From: Streptomyces violaceusniger Tu 4113
GTDB lineage: Bacteria > Actinomycetota > Actinomycetes > Streptomycetales > Streptomycetaceae
Direction: 5' to 3'
DNA: 64,000 nucleotides
Assembly (NCBI RefSeq): GCF_000147815.2
Contig: NC_015957.1
Span: 9,486,001 to 9,550,000 of the forward strand
The notes under the pieces: generated by a model
The model's input: the letters and a program-made list of their open reading frames with translations, nothing else
Database searches by the model: none
What the model was told of the DNA's origin: nothing
Made by a program: the position numbers and the translations under genes
Part shown: one piece after another, positions 54,028 through 64,000 of the stretch
Layout: every line of letters begins with the position of its first letter
Position numbering within the stretch: position 1 is the first letter of the stretch

Positions 54028-54094
54028 GGCGTCAGGGTAAGTGGCGTACCGGGACGTCACACCTGTCGCGGGACGGAGCCACGCTCAGCCGTTA

Positions 54095-55110
54095 GCCCTA
54101 GATGAATGAGTCCAAGGGATGGCCTGCGGACATGAGGCGAGGGCGTCCAATGTCGATGTGTGACGAACGACCTGAACACCCTCGCAACGGCACTGTACGC
54201 CCGGATCGACGATGAGTTGAAGGCTTCGCCGTGGCTGGCCCCGGCGCGGCCCGCGGTGGGGATCGCTCCCCGGCTCAGTGACGCGGAGCTGCTCACGCTC
54301 GCTGTGATGTCGGCGGTGCTCGGCTACACCTCCGAGCGGCGCTGGCTGCGCCGTGTCGACCAGGACTTCCGCCATCTCTTTCCCCGTGTGCCCCAGCAGT
54401 CTGGCTACAACAAGCGCCTGCGTGCCGCGTCGTCCCTGCTCATCAGCATGATCCGGATTCTGGCCCGGGACACCTCGCTGTGGAGCGACGACGTGTGGCT
54501 GGTCGACTCCACCCCGGTCGGCTGCGGATGTTCCCGGGAAACAGCCAAACGCTCGGACCTGGCCGGATGGGCCCAGTACGGCTACTGCGCATCCCACTCC
54601 CGGTACTTCTGGGGGCTGCGGCTGCACCTGGTGTGCACGCTCGGCGGCCTGCCGGTCCTGTTCGCGCTGACCGGCGCCAAGGCCGATGAACGCGAAACGC
54701 TGAGGGACATGCTCGACACCGCGCCGGACGTGACCGCCTCCCACCCCGGACAGACGATCATCGCCGACAAGAACTACTACGGCTACGAGTTCGAGCACGA
54801 CCTCGCGGAGCGTCACCTCGTCCTGCTGCGGCCAGCCCGCAAGGGCGAGCCCGAGCGGGCCGGAGCGCACCTGTTCAAGCCCCTTCGCCAGGTCATCGAG
54901 TCGATCAACCAGACTCTCAAAGGCCAGCTCGATCTGGAACGGCATGGCGGCAAGAGCCCACGTGGCGTGGTCGCACGCGTTCTGTGCCGGATCCTCGCGC
55001 TGACCGCGGCCGTCTGGCACAACGACCTCACCAGACAGCCGGTCAAGCGATCACTGATCGCCTATGACCACTGACCGTGACAACACCCCTTGGACTCATT
55101 CATCTAGGGC
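54095..55110. mobile_element. IS982-family insertion sequence
   Basis: 1016 bp, bounded by 24-bp terminal inverted repeats that match perfectly (54095-54118 and 55087-55110; they begin GCCCTAGATGAATGAG). One intact transposase fills the interior. No target-site duplication is visible: the flanks (CAGCCGTTA on the left, GCAATGTCC on the right) do not match, which suggests rearrangement after insertion or loss of one flank. Confidence 0.9.
54160..55074 (+). CDS. IS982-family transposase
   Basis: 304 residues from the GTG at 54160. The DDE core shows VWLVDSTPVGCGCSRETAKRSDLAGWAQYGYCASHSRYFWGLRLHLV (first Asp in VDSTP), TIIADKNYYGYEF (second Asp) and FKPLRQVIESINQTLKGQLDLERHGG (Glu in ESINQ), the IS982 pattern. 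The N-terminal helical region (RLSDAELLTLAVMSAVLGYTSERRWLRRVDQDFRHLFPRVPQQSGYNKRLR) is typical of the family. The gene is uninterrupted with intact ends, so the element may still be active. Confidence 0.93.
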   Translation: MTNDLNTLATALYARIDDELKASPWLAPARPAVGIAPRLSDAELLTLAVMSAVLGYTSERRWLRRVDQDFRHLFPRVPQQSGYNKRLRAASSLLISMIRILARDTSLWSDDVWLVDSTPVGCGCSRETAKRSDLAGWAQYGYCASHSRYFWGLRLHLVCTLGGLPVLFALTGAKADERETLRDMLDTAPDVTASHPGQTIIADKNYYGYEFEHDLAERHLVLLRPARKGEPERAGAHLFKPLRQVIESINQTLKGQLDLERHGGKSPRGVVARVLCRILALTAAVWHNDLTRQPVKRSLIAYDH

Positions 55111-56053
55111 GCAATGTCCGCGACGCGGACCCTGGGCCCTGGCCGAGCCCCCCAACCCTGGCTGCGCTCCCGGCGCCCCTGGCCGCAGCCCAGGCCCTGG
55201 CCGCATCCCGGTACCCTGGCTGCGCCCCCGCAACCCTTGCTGCGCCCCCGGCACCCGTAGCAGTACCGTTCCTGTGGACTGAGCAGGAGTGAGCCTGTCC
55301 AGCCGCACGCCCCGAACGGTCTTGGGCGCACTGGTCCCCGGCGTACTCGACCCCGGGGCAGCGACACGGATCCTGTCCGTGGTCCGATCCCGGGAGGCCG
55401 GTTCCCTCACGACCTGGCCATGTGGATACGGCCAGAGGCGACGGGGAGGCCCCGAACCATCACTCCGGTGGAGCAGGGGCCCCGCACGCTGGCGCCGCAC
55501 CCGGCGTCCCAGATCGCACGATCACCGTAGCCCGAACGGCCCAGGCCAGCGCAAGCCCGGAAGTAGACCATCACACGATCGAGTTAAACCACCCTCATGC
55601 ACGCTCCCCGGCGAGCAGTCGCCAACCCCCGCTCGGGGGCCGCGTGCCCGCCCCGCCGGCGGCGCCCGGCACTCCGGCCCTCGCCGCGCCCCCGGAACCC
55701 ACGGCTGCACGCCGGACCCCGGGCCTGCGGGCGCTCGCCACGCTCCCCTAGCCGCACCCCCCGGCCCTTGGCCGCGCTCGGCACCCAAAGCTTCGCCGCG
55801 CCCCCTGGCCGCGCCCCCCTGGCCGTACCCCGGATCCCGGCCGTGCACCGGACCCTGGCCACGCCCCGGGGCCGAGCACTCCGGCCCCCGCCACGCCCCC
55901 GGCACCCACGGCTGCACCCCGGCCCCCGGGCCTGCGGGCGCTCGCCACGCTCCCCTAGCCGCACCCCGGCCCTTGGCCGGGCACCGGGCCCCGGCCACAC
56001 ACCGGTCCTGCGGGCCCTCGCCGCGCCCCCGGATCCCTGGGCCGCCTCCGGCC
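55111..56053. other. 943-bp region without a credible gene, repeat-rich
   Basis: The open frames here are compositional. The DNA is dominated by CCCTGGCC, GCCCCCGG and GCGCCCCC variants. A stretch at 55276-55600 has more normal composition but no recognisable coding sequence; it might be a pseudogene remnant. Direct repeats of about 105 bp lie at 55669-55774 and 55876-55980. The whole lies between the right end of the IS and the end of the YeiH gene. Confidence 0.7.
55669..55980. repeat. Two direct repeats of about 105 bp, 207 bp apart
   Basis: Copies at 55669-55774 and 55876-55980 share GCACTCCGGCCC, ACCCACGGCTGCAC, GGGCCTGCGGGCGCTCGC and CGCTCCCCTAGCCGCACC, with a few substitutions and small indels. 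They are not coding in any frame I accept. The origin may be slippage or unequal exchange. Confidence 0.8.
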
Positions 56054-57124
56054 CTACGTGGTGAGCAGCACCCCCGCGTACGACGCCGCCGCGATCACCA
56101 CCCAGGCGCACAGCCCCAGCGCCGCGACCCGGGCGCCGGTGCGGGTGAGTGAGGGGAGGTGGACGGCGCTGCCGAGGCCGAAGAGGGCGGCGGCGAGGAG
56201 GAGTTCCTGGGCCGTGGCGGCGGTGTCCAGCGCGGCGGTGGACAGGAGGTCCGTGCTGCGCAGGGCGGTCATCGCGAGAAAGCCGAGGACGAACAGCGGC
56301 ACCAGCGGCGGCCGCCGCTTCGCCGCCTCGCCCGCCGCCGTCCCCTCGCCCGCCGCCGCCTTGGCGCGCTCCCGCGCCCGTACGGACATCGCGAGCGCCG
56401 CGACCAGCGGGGCGAGCAGGGCCACCCGCACCAGCTTGACCAGCACCGCGTCGCCCAGTGCCGCCGGCCCGGCGGTCTGCGCGGTGGCCACGACCTGGCC
56501 CACGTCGTGCACGCTCGCGCCCACCCACCGGCCGAACGCCACGTCGTCCAGCCCCAAGGGGTGCTGAAGCAGCGGCAGGACGGCGATGGCGAGCGTGCCG
56601 CACAGCGTCACCAGCGCCACGGAGGTGGCCACATCGCGCTCGTCGCTCTCCGACACTTCGCTCACCGCGCCGATCGCGGAGGCCCCGCAGATCGAGTAGC
56701 CGGTCGCGATCAGCAGCGGCTGATCTCCGCGCAGCCCCATCCGGCGGCCGAGCCACCAGGTGCCGCAGAAGGTGGCCGCGACCACGCCCAGGACCATCGC
56801 CACGGTGGCCCAGCCGAGGCCCAGCACATCGTTCAGGCTGAGCTTGAGGCCGAGCAGCACGATGCCGAGGCGCATCAGCCGCTTCCCGGCGAAGGAGAGC
56901 CCGGCGCGGCAGACGCCCCGGACGAGTCCGCGCGCCCCCGGCAGATGGGCCGCTACGATGCCCAGCACCACGGCGGCGGTCAGCAGGGGTACGGCGGGGA
57001 GCAGCCGGTGGACGCCCCAGGCGGTCGCCACCCCGGCCGCGGCGAGCCCGAGCCCGTACACGGTGGCGGGCGGCCGCCATCCGGCGGCCTGCCGCGCCCG
57101 GCCGGGCGCGGCGGTCAGCGTCAC
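56054..57124 (-). CDS. YeiH-family putative sulfate/sulfite exporter
   Basis: 356 residues from the GTG at 57124, which overlaps the cysteine dioxygenase stop by 4 nt. UPF0324/YeiH family: about ten membrane helices, GLSFAGKRLMRLGIVLLGLKLSLNDVLGLGWATV, ATGYSICGASAIGAVSEVSESDERDVATSVALVTLCGTLAI and the WVGASVHDVGQVVATA loop are diagnostic. Members export sulfate or sulfonates in some contexts. Coupling to cysteine dioxygenase suggests removal of sulfite/sulfate from cysteine oxidation. Confidence 0.92.
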   Translation of the reverse strand: MTLTAAPGRARQAAGWRPPATVYGLGLAAAGVATAWGVHRLLPAVPLLTAAVVLGIVAAHLPGARGLVRGVCRAGLSFAGKRLMRLGIVLLGLKLSLNDVLGLGWATVAMVLGVVAATFCGTWWLGRRMGLRGDQPLLIATGYSICGASAIGAVSEVSESDERDVATSVALVTLCGTLAIAVLPLLQHPLGLDDVAFGRWVGASVHDVGQVVATAQTAGPAALGDAVLVKLVRVALLAPLVAALAMSVRARERAKAAAGEGTAAGEAAKRRPPLVPLFVLGFLAMTALRSTDLLSTAALDTAATAQELLLAAALFGLGSAVHLPSLTRTGARVAALGLCAWVVIAAASYAGVLLTT

Positions 57125-57771
57125 TGGCCGTCCACCATCGGAAGGCCGTGGGCCTCGTCCGCCGTCGGAAGGCCATTGACCTCGTCCGCCGTCGGAAGGC
57201 CATTGACCTCGTCCGCCGTCGGGAGGTCGTAGACCCGCCGGACGCTGCTGCCCAGGCGGGCGATGTCCGCTCCGTATACATGGATCGAGATCGCCTTCGT
57301 CCCGCAGGCGTTCCACACCCTGTGGATATCTCCGGGCGGCGCGAAACCGCACACCGCGCCCCGCGGGTTGACCACGTCCTCCACCGCGATCAGCCGCGAG
57401 CCCGGGCCGTCGGGGACGAGGCGGTAGCGCCGCTCGTGCTCCTCGCCCTCGTGGACACCGGTCACACACCAGGACACATGGTCATGGATCGCCGTGCGCT
57501 GACCGGGCAGCCACACCAGGGCGACGATCGAGAAGCTGCCGTCGGGCTCGGCGTGCAGAACGTGCTGGCGGTAGCGGCCGGGGTCGCCCTCGCGCTGCCC
57601 CGGGGTGAGCAGATCGACCGCGCCGAGGTGGGGCGCGAGCCGCTCGCCGACCAGATAGGCGGTCACATCGGGCGCCAGCCCCCGGCCGACGGCCTCGCGG
57701 ACGTCGCCGACGAGCTCGCCGAGGCGTGCCGTGAGAAGACGGGAGGACGGATACGCGGTCGGGGTGCTCAT
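57121..57771 (-). CDS. Cysteine dioxygenase-family protein
   Basis: 216 residues. Cupin fold with the Fe-binding motif TAIHDHVSWCVTGVHEGEEH (two His, and the Cys that can crosslink with Tyr) and the second His in PPGDIHRVWNACG. It should oxidise L-cysteine to cysteine sulfinate. The C-terminal 35 residues consist of three near-identical nine-residue units (LPTADEVNG) from a 27-bp tandem repeat plus a fourth diverged one, absent from ordinary family members. Its stop overlaps the start of the YeiH exporter gene. Confidence 0.92.
   Translation of the reverse strand: MSTPTAYPSSRLLTARLGELVGDVREAVGRGLAPDVTAYLVGERLAPHLGAVDLLTPGQREGDPGRYRQHVLHAEPDGSFSIVALVWLPGQRTAIHDHVSWCVTGVHEGEEHERRYRLVPDGPGSRLIAVEDVVNPRGAVCGFAPPGDIHRVWNACGTKAISIHVYGADIARLGSSVRRVYDLPTADEVNGLPTADEVNGLPTADEAHGLPMVDGQ
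57127..57234. repeat. 27-bp tandem repeat in the cysteine dioxygenase 3' end
   Basis: Three good units at 57154, 57181 and 57208 (CTCGTCCGCCGTCGG core) and one diverged unit at 57127. The repeat is in frame and adds 27 or more residues to the protein. Confidence 0.88.
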
Positions 57772-57897
57772 GGTGGCAGCGTCCTGCCGCCGCCTCCATC
57801 ACGTCCAACGACAGCTTGTTGAGCCCTCCCCAAGCTCTGCTTATGGATGGCGCCTGTGGATGGCGCCTATGGATAAGCGGTCAGCGCACGGCCGGGC

Positions 57898-58803
57898 TCA
57901 GCATCCGACCCGGTTCCCCGCCACCGTCTTCAGCTCCTCCAGCACCCGCGCGGTGGCCGGTATCTCCAGATGTTCGCGCAGCACATACGCCGAGACATGG
58001 CGGCGCGAGGCAGGGTCCAGGGCGCGCCCGGTGACCTTCTGGTGGCACAGGAACGAGAGCACCAGCCCCGGCATCATCGCCACGCCCAGCCCCGCCGCGA
58101 CCATGCTCTGCACCACCAGATTGTCGTCGGTGGTGAAGGCGATGTCCGGGGCGAAGCCCTGCTCCGCGCATTCGTGCAGGAAGTTGGCGCGGCACCGCAG
58201 GCACCCGGCGATCCAGCGCTCCTCGCTCAGCTCCGCCAGCTTGACCGCCCGCCGTCTGGCCAGCGGATGCCCGGTCGGCAGCAGCACCGTGAGCTGGTCC
58301 TCCAGCAGCGGGATCTCCACCAGCTCGACGGGGGTCTCCTCGCGCAGCCCGGGATAGGTGAAGGCGAGCGTGATGTCGCACTCGCCGCGCACCACCCGCC
58401 CCAGCGAGTCCGGCGGCTCGCCCTCCAGCAGCTCCACCCGCACTCCCGGATGGGTGGCGGCGAGCCGGGCCATGGCCTCGGGGATGAGGGTCGCGTTGGC
58501 GCTGGGGAAGGCACAGACCCGCACCCGGCCCGAGCGCAGCCGGGTGATGGCGCTCATCTGCTGCTGGGCGGTGGAGATGCTGGTCAGGATGGTGTCGGCG
58601 TGACGGGCGAGGGTCTCCCCCGCCTCCGTCAGCCGCATCCCCCGGCCGACCCGGATGAACAGCGGACTGCCGACGGCCCGTTCCAGCGCCTTCATCTGCT
58701 GGGTGATGGCCGGCTGGGTGTAGCCGAGCGCGCGGGCGGCCCCGGAATAGGAGCCGGAGCGGACCACCTCATGGAACGTCTTGACGTGCCGGGAATCGAA
58801 CAC
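57898..58803 (-). CDS. LysR-family transcriptional regulator
   Basis: 301 residues from the GTG at 58803 (VFDSRHVKTFHEVVRSGSYSGAARALGYTQPAITQQMKALERAVG), a standard LysR helix-turn-helix, then a type 2 periplasmic-binding-like effector domain (VRVCAFPSANATLIPEAMARLAATHPGVRVELLEGEPPDSLGRVVRGECDITLAF). It diverges from the alpha/beta hydrolase gene at 59032, its probable target, with 228 bp between. The effector is unknown. Confidence 0.94.
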   Translation of the reverse strand: MFDSRHVKTFHEVVRSGSYSGAARALGYTQPAITQQMKALERAVGSPLFIRVGRGMRLTEAGETLARHADTILTSISTAQQQMSAITRLRSGRVRVCAFPSANATLIPEAMARLAATHPGVRVELLEGEPPDSLGRVVRGECDITLAFTYPGLREETPVELVEIPLLEDQLTVLLPTGHPLARRRAVKLAELSEERWIAGCLRCRANFLHECAEQGFAPDIAFTTDDNLVVQSMVAAGLGVAMMPGLVLSFLCHQKVTGRALDPASRRHVSAYVLREHLEIPATARVLEELKTVAGNRVGC

Positions 58804-59031
58804 ACGCGCATCATACGGAGAAGCGGACGGAAACCATAAGCGTAATTTGGGTCTGCGCAAGATCGCCCCAACCGAAGCTTTTGCGTCACACGGGCCGCCG
58901 GTCACGAGACAGCCGCCGGCCCCGGCACATGCGGCCACGACACCTGCGGTCACGGCACACACGCCACACCCGGCGCACGAGGTCACCGGTCAAGCACGGT
59001 CAAGATGACGATGCTGGGGCAAGCTGACTCC

Positions 59032-59907
59032 ATGCCGCACTACACCTCGTATGACGGAACCGAGCTGGCCTACCGCGTCCTGGAGGCCCGGGACGGCTCA
59101 GCGGGGCCGCCGCTGATCTGCCTGGCGGGCGGGCCGGGGCGCAGCGCCGCGTATCTGGGCGACCTCGGCGGACTGAACGCCCATCACACCCTCGTCATCC
59201 CCGACAGCCGCGGCACCGGAGACTCCCCGCCGGCCGCCGACCCCAGTGGCTACGCCTTCCCGGGGCTCGCCGAGGACCTCGAGGCGCTCCGCCGCCATCT
59301 GGACCTCGCCCGCTTCCCGCTGCTCGCCCATGACGCGGCCGCCGCGACGGCCCAGGCGTACGCGGCCGCCCACCCCGAGCGGCTCGGCCGGCTGATCGTG
59401 GTCTGCCCGGGCGCGCGGCTGCAGGGCGAACTCCCCGAGGACGCCCGGGAGATCTTCGAGTCCCGCGCCGACGAGCCCTGGTGGCAGGAGGCGTACGCGG
59501 CGGTCCAGTTGCTGCCCGACACCACCGACCTCGCCGAGGTGCGCAGGCTGCTGCTGCAGGCCGCCCCCATGGCGTACGGCCGCTGGGAGGAGCCCCAGCG
59601 GGCGCACGCCGAGAGCGAGGGTGAGCAGCTCGGGCCGGTGCCGCGGGCCGGTTTCTGGCAGGGCGTCGACGAGGCGGGGCGGCGCGCGGTGCTGGCCCGG
59701 CTGCGGGAGGTGCCGTGCCCGGTGCTGGCGATCACCGGCGACCGGGACGCGGTGACGGGGATGCGGGCCGGGGAGCTGGTCGCCGAGTCCTTCCCGGACG
59801 GGCAGGCGCGGCCGCTGCCCGGGGTGGGCCACTATCCGTGGGTCGACGACCCGGATCTCTTCCGCCAGGTGGTCGAGGACTTCCTGGCGGATCGCCCCAC
59901 GCCGTGA
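59032..59907 (+). CDS. Alpha/beta hydrolase with an Asp at the nucleophile position
   Basis: 291 residues from the ATG at 59032 (MPHYTSYDGTELAYRV); ATGs at 59005 and 59011 are possible alternatives, and none has a clear ribosome site. The alpha/beta-hydrolase pattern is plain: the HGGPG-type LICLAGGPGRSAAYL, TLVIPDSRGTGDS, and the elbow LAHDAAAAT, where Asp101 takes the place of the usual Ser. Late acidic residues (GDRDAV, Asp237 or Asp239) and His267 in GVGHYPW complete a triad. An Asp nucleophile is used by epoxide hydrolases and haloalkane dehalogenases. It is divergent from a LysR regulator, which may control it. Confidence 0.9.
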   Translation: MPHYTSYDGTELAYRVLEARDGSAGPPLICLAGGPGRSAAYLGDLGGLNAHHTLVIPDSRGTGDSPPAADPSGYAFPGLAEDLEALRRHLDLARFPLLAHDAAAATAQAYAAAHPERLGRLIVVCPGARLQGELPEDAREIFESRADEPWWQEAYAAVQLLPDTTDLAEVRRLLLQAAPMAYGRWEEPQRAHAESEGEQLGPVPRAGFWQGVDEAGRRAVLARLREVPCPVLAITGDRDAVTGMRAGELVAESFPDGQARPLPGVGHYPWVDDPDLFRQVVEDFLADRPTP

Positions 59908-59937
59908 ACCGGGGCCCGGCCGCCCCCGGGCATGCGT

Positions 59938-60034
59938 ATCCGGGCGGGCACCCCAAGGCGGGCGCATCCGGGCGGGCGCCCCCAGGCGGGCGCATCCGGG
60001 CGGGCGCCCCCAGGCGGGCGCATCCGGGCGGGCG
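59938..60034. repeat. 28-bp tandem repeat, 3.5 copies, before tRNA-Cys
   Basis: Units at 59938, 59966 and 59994 of the form ATCCGGGCGGGCGCCCCC plus AGGCGGGCGC, and a half unit at 60022. There are no unique spacers, so this is not CRISPR. It lies between the hydrolase stop and tRNA-Cys. Confidence 0.9.
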
Positions 60035-60138
60035 TATCCGGCGGCCATGAACGCAGTGTGTCAGTCGTATGGCAGCCCCCGCCTCGGCGTTGTGCCCGCC
60101 CCACCCCCGTCCTATCGTCGGGAACAGAGCACGACATC

Positions 60139-60210
60139 GGCCGTGTGCCCGAGTGGTTGAGGGGCTCGACTGCAAATCGAGTTACGTGGGTTCGATTCCC
60201 GCCACGGCCT
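60139..60210 (+). tRNA. tRNA-Cys (anticodon GCA)
   Basis: 72 nt. Acceptor GGCCGTG (60139-60145) pairs with CACGGCC (60203-60209), with discriminator T. Anticodon stem CTCGA/TCGAG with loop CTGCAAA gives GCA. T-arm GTGGG-TTCGATT-CCCGC. CCA is not encoded. Confidence 0.95.
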
Positions 60211-60221
60211 CCACACACCAT

Positions 60222-60249
60222 GCGCGGGCGCCCTCATGGGCGTCCGCGC
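60222..60249. terminator. Terminator after tRNA-Cys
   Basis: A 12-bp stem (60222-60233 with 60238-60249) including one G-T pair, with a TCAT loop, 11 nt after the tRNA. The remaining 283 bp to the NRPS start (60250-60532) contain no gene and no element that I recognise. Confidence 0.75.
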
Positions 60250-60532
60250 AATGCGTTGCCGCTCGGTGAACTCTCGGACATGCTCTGGACACACGCGCCC
60301 TCCTGACGCATGCTCATCCACGCCGTCCAGCCGTCTCGGCACCGGGACACCCCAGGTAAATCCCTAGGGCTTCAGCGATTTTCACACTCTCGCCACCGAA
60401 CGGTCTCCTGACCCCCTCACTGAGTGCAATTCCGTCTCATAGGGTCAGTGTGGTGCCTGCGGCCGCGTGGAAAACGACTCCCGGTCGACAGGCACCTTTT
60501 TCGACCGTGGTTCCATCCTCAATGGGGGAAAT

Positions 60533-64000
<3,468 letters not shown>

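Noticed and set aside
54085..55020. 311-residue - strand frame inside the IS
   Set aside because: Antisense of the IS982 transposase; starts in the terminal repeat and has no domain.
55584..57281. 565-residue - strand frame reaching from the YeiH gene into the gene-free interval
   Set aside because: It is in a different frame from YeiH and reads only Arg/Gly/Ala-rich low complexity.
59938..60034. Possible CRISPR array
   Set aside because: The units are directly tandem without unique spacers and no cas gene is near.
60139..60210. tRNA-Cys as an integration attachment site
   Set aside because: No second copy of the tRNA 3' end was seen in the window, and no integrase gene is adjacent.

Overview
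The window is chromosomal DNA from a high-GC actinomycete, almost certainly a Streptomyces. The evidence is very high GC with third-position GC bias, frequent GTG starts, several apparently leaderless transcripts, DasR-type operators around a GlcNAc PTS, a class E sortase with an LAXTG substrate, and two interspersed palindromic elements that I recognise from memory as Streptomyces-wide repeats. From memory (not checked here), the order bcp, rdgB, rph, nagF, nagE, MBL, cysM, cysO, mec, permease, DUF2017, clpS, pncB, pncA, hppD, AsnC resembles the SCO2900 to SCO2930 region of S. coelicolor, so the left two thirds looks like conserved core.

Layout. 1-9.6 kb: secreted and cell-wall proteins, a HAD phosphatase, a ROK repressor divergent from a Gfo/Idh oxidoreductase plus UPF0303 pair with a perfect operator between them, FAH hydrolase, YidC-like insertase, DUF6412 and sortase E. 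9.7-18.8 kb: DUF445, GDSL hydrolase, DUF1707, a three-gene ABC-2 exporter and a bifunctional PBP. 18.8-24.2 kb: GroES-like protein, DUF3618, Bcp, tRNA-Leu(UAG), RdgB, lipoprotein, RNase PH and the DasR-controlled GlcNAc PTS pair. 24.2-32 kb: MBL hydrolase, the CysM/CysO/Mec cysteine module with a Cys-containing leader ORF, amino-acid permease, DUF2017-ClpS, and pncB/pncA of NAD salvage.

32-45.5 kb: M6 protease, three consecutive RDD membrane proteins, an XRE regulator with a zinc alcohol dehydrogenase, a GlcD-like oxidase, a Tat-exported TeiC-like protein, and HppD with a divergent Lrp regulator. 45.5-54 kb: a winged-helix regulator/MFS unit, S16 protease, IclR, SF2 helicase, a Doc/RHH toxin-antitoxin pair and a 14-TM-type MFS pump. 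54-60.5 kb is the accessory-looking part: an intact IS982-family element without a visible target duplication, about 0.95 kb of apparently decayed repeat-rich DNA, YeiH plus cysteine dioxygenase, LysR divergent from an alpha/beta hydrolase, tandem repeats and tRNA-Cys. From 60.5 kb to the right edge runs a C-A-T-TE nonribosomal peptide synthetase, cut at the thioesterase nucleophile elbow.

Themes: sulfur metabolism appears twice (protein-thiocarboxylate cysteine synthesis, and cysteine oxidation with sulfite/sulfate export). Short tandem duplications recur at 3' ends of genes. Several promoter regions carry clean palindromes next to autoregulated genes.
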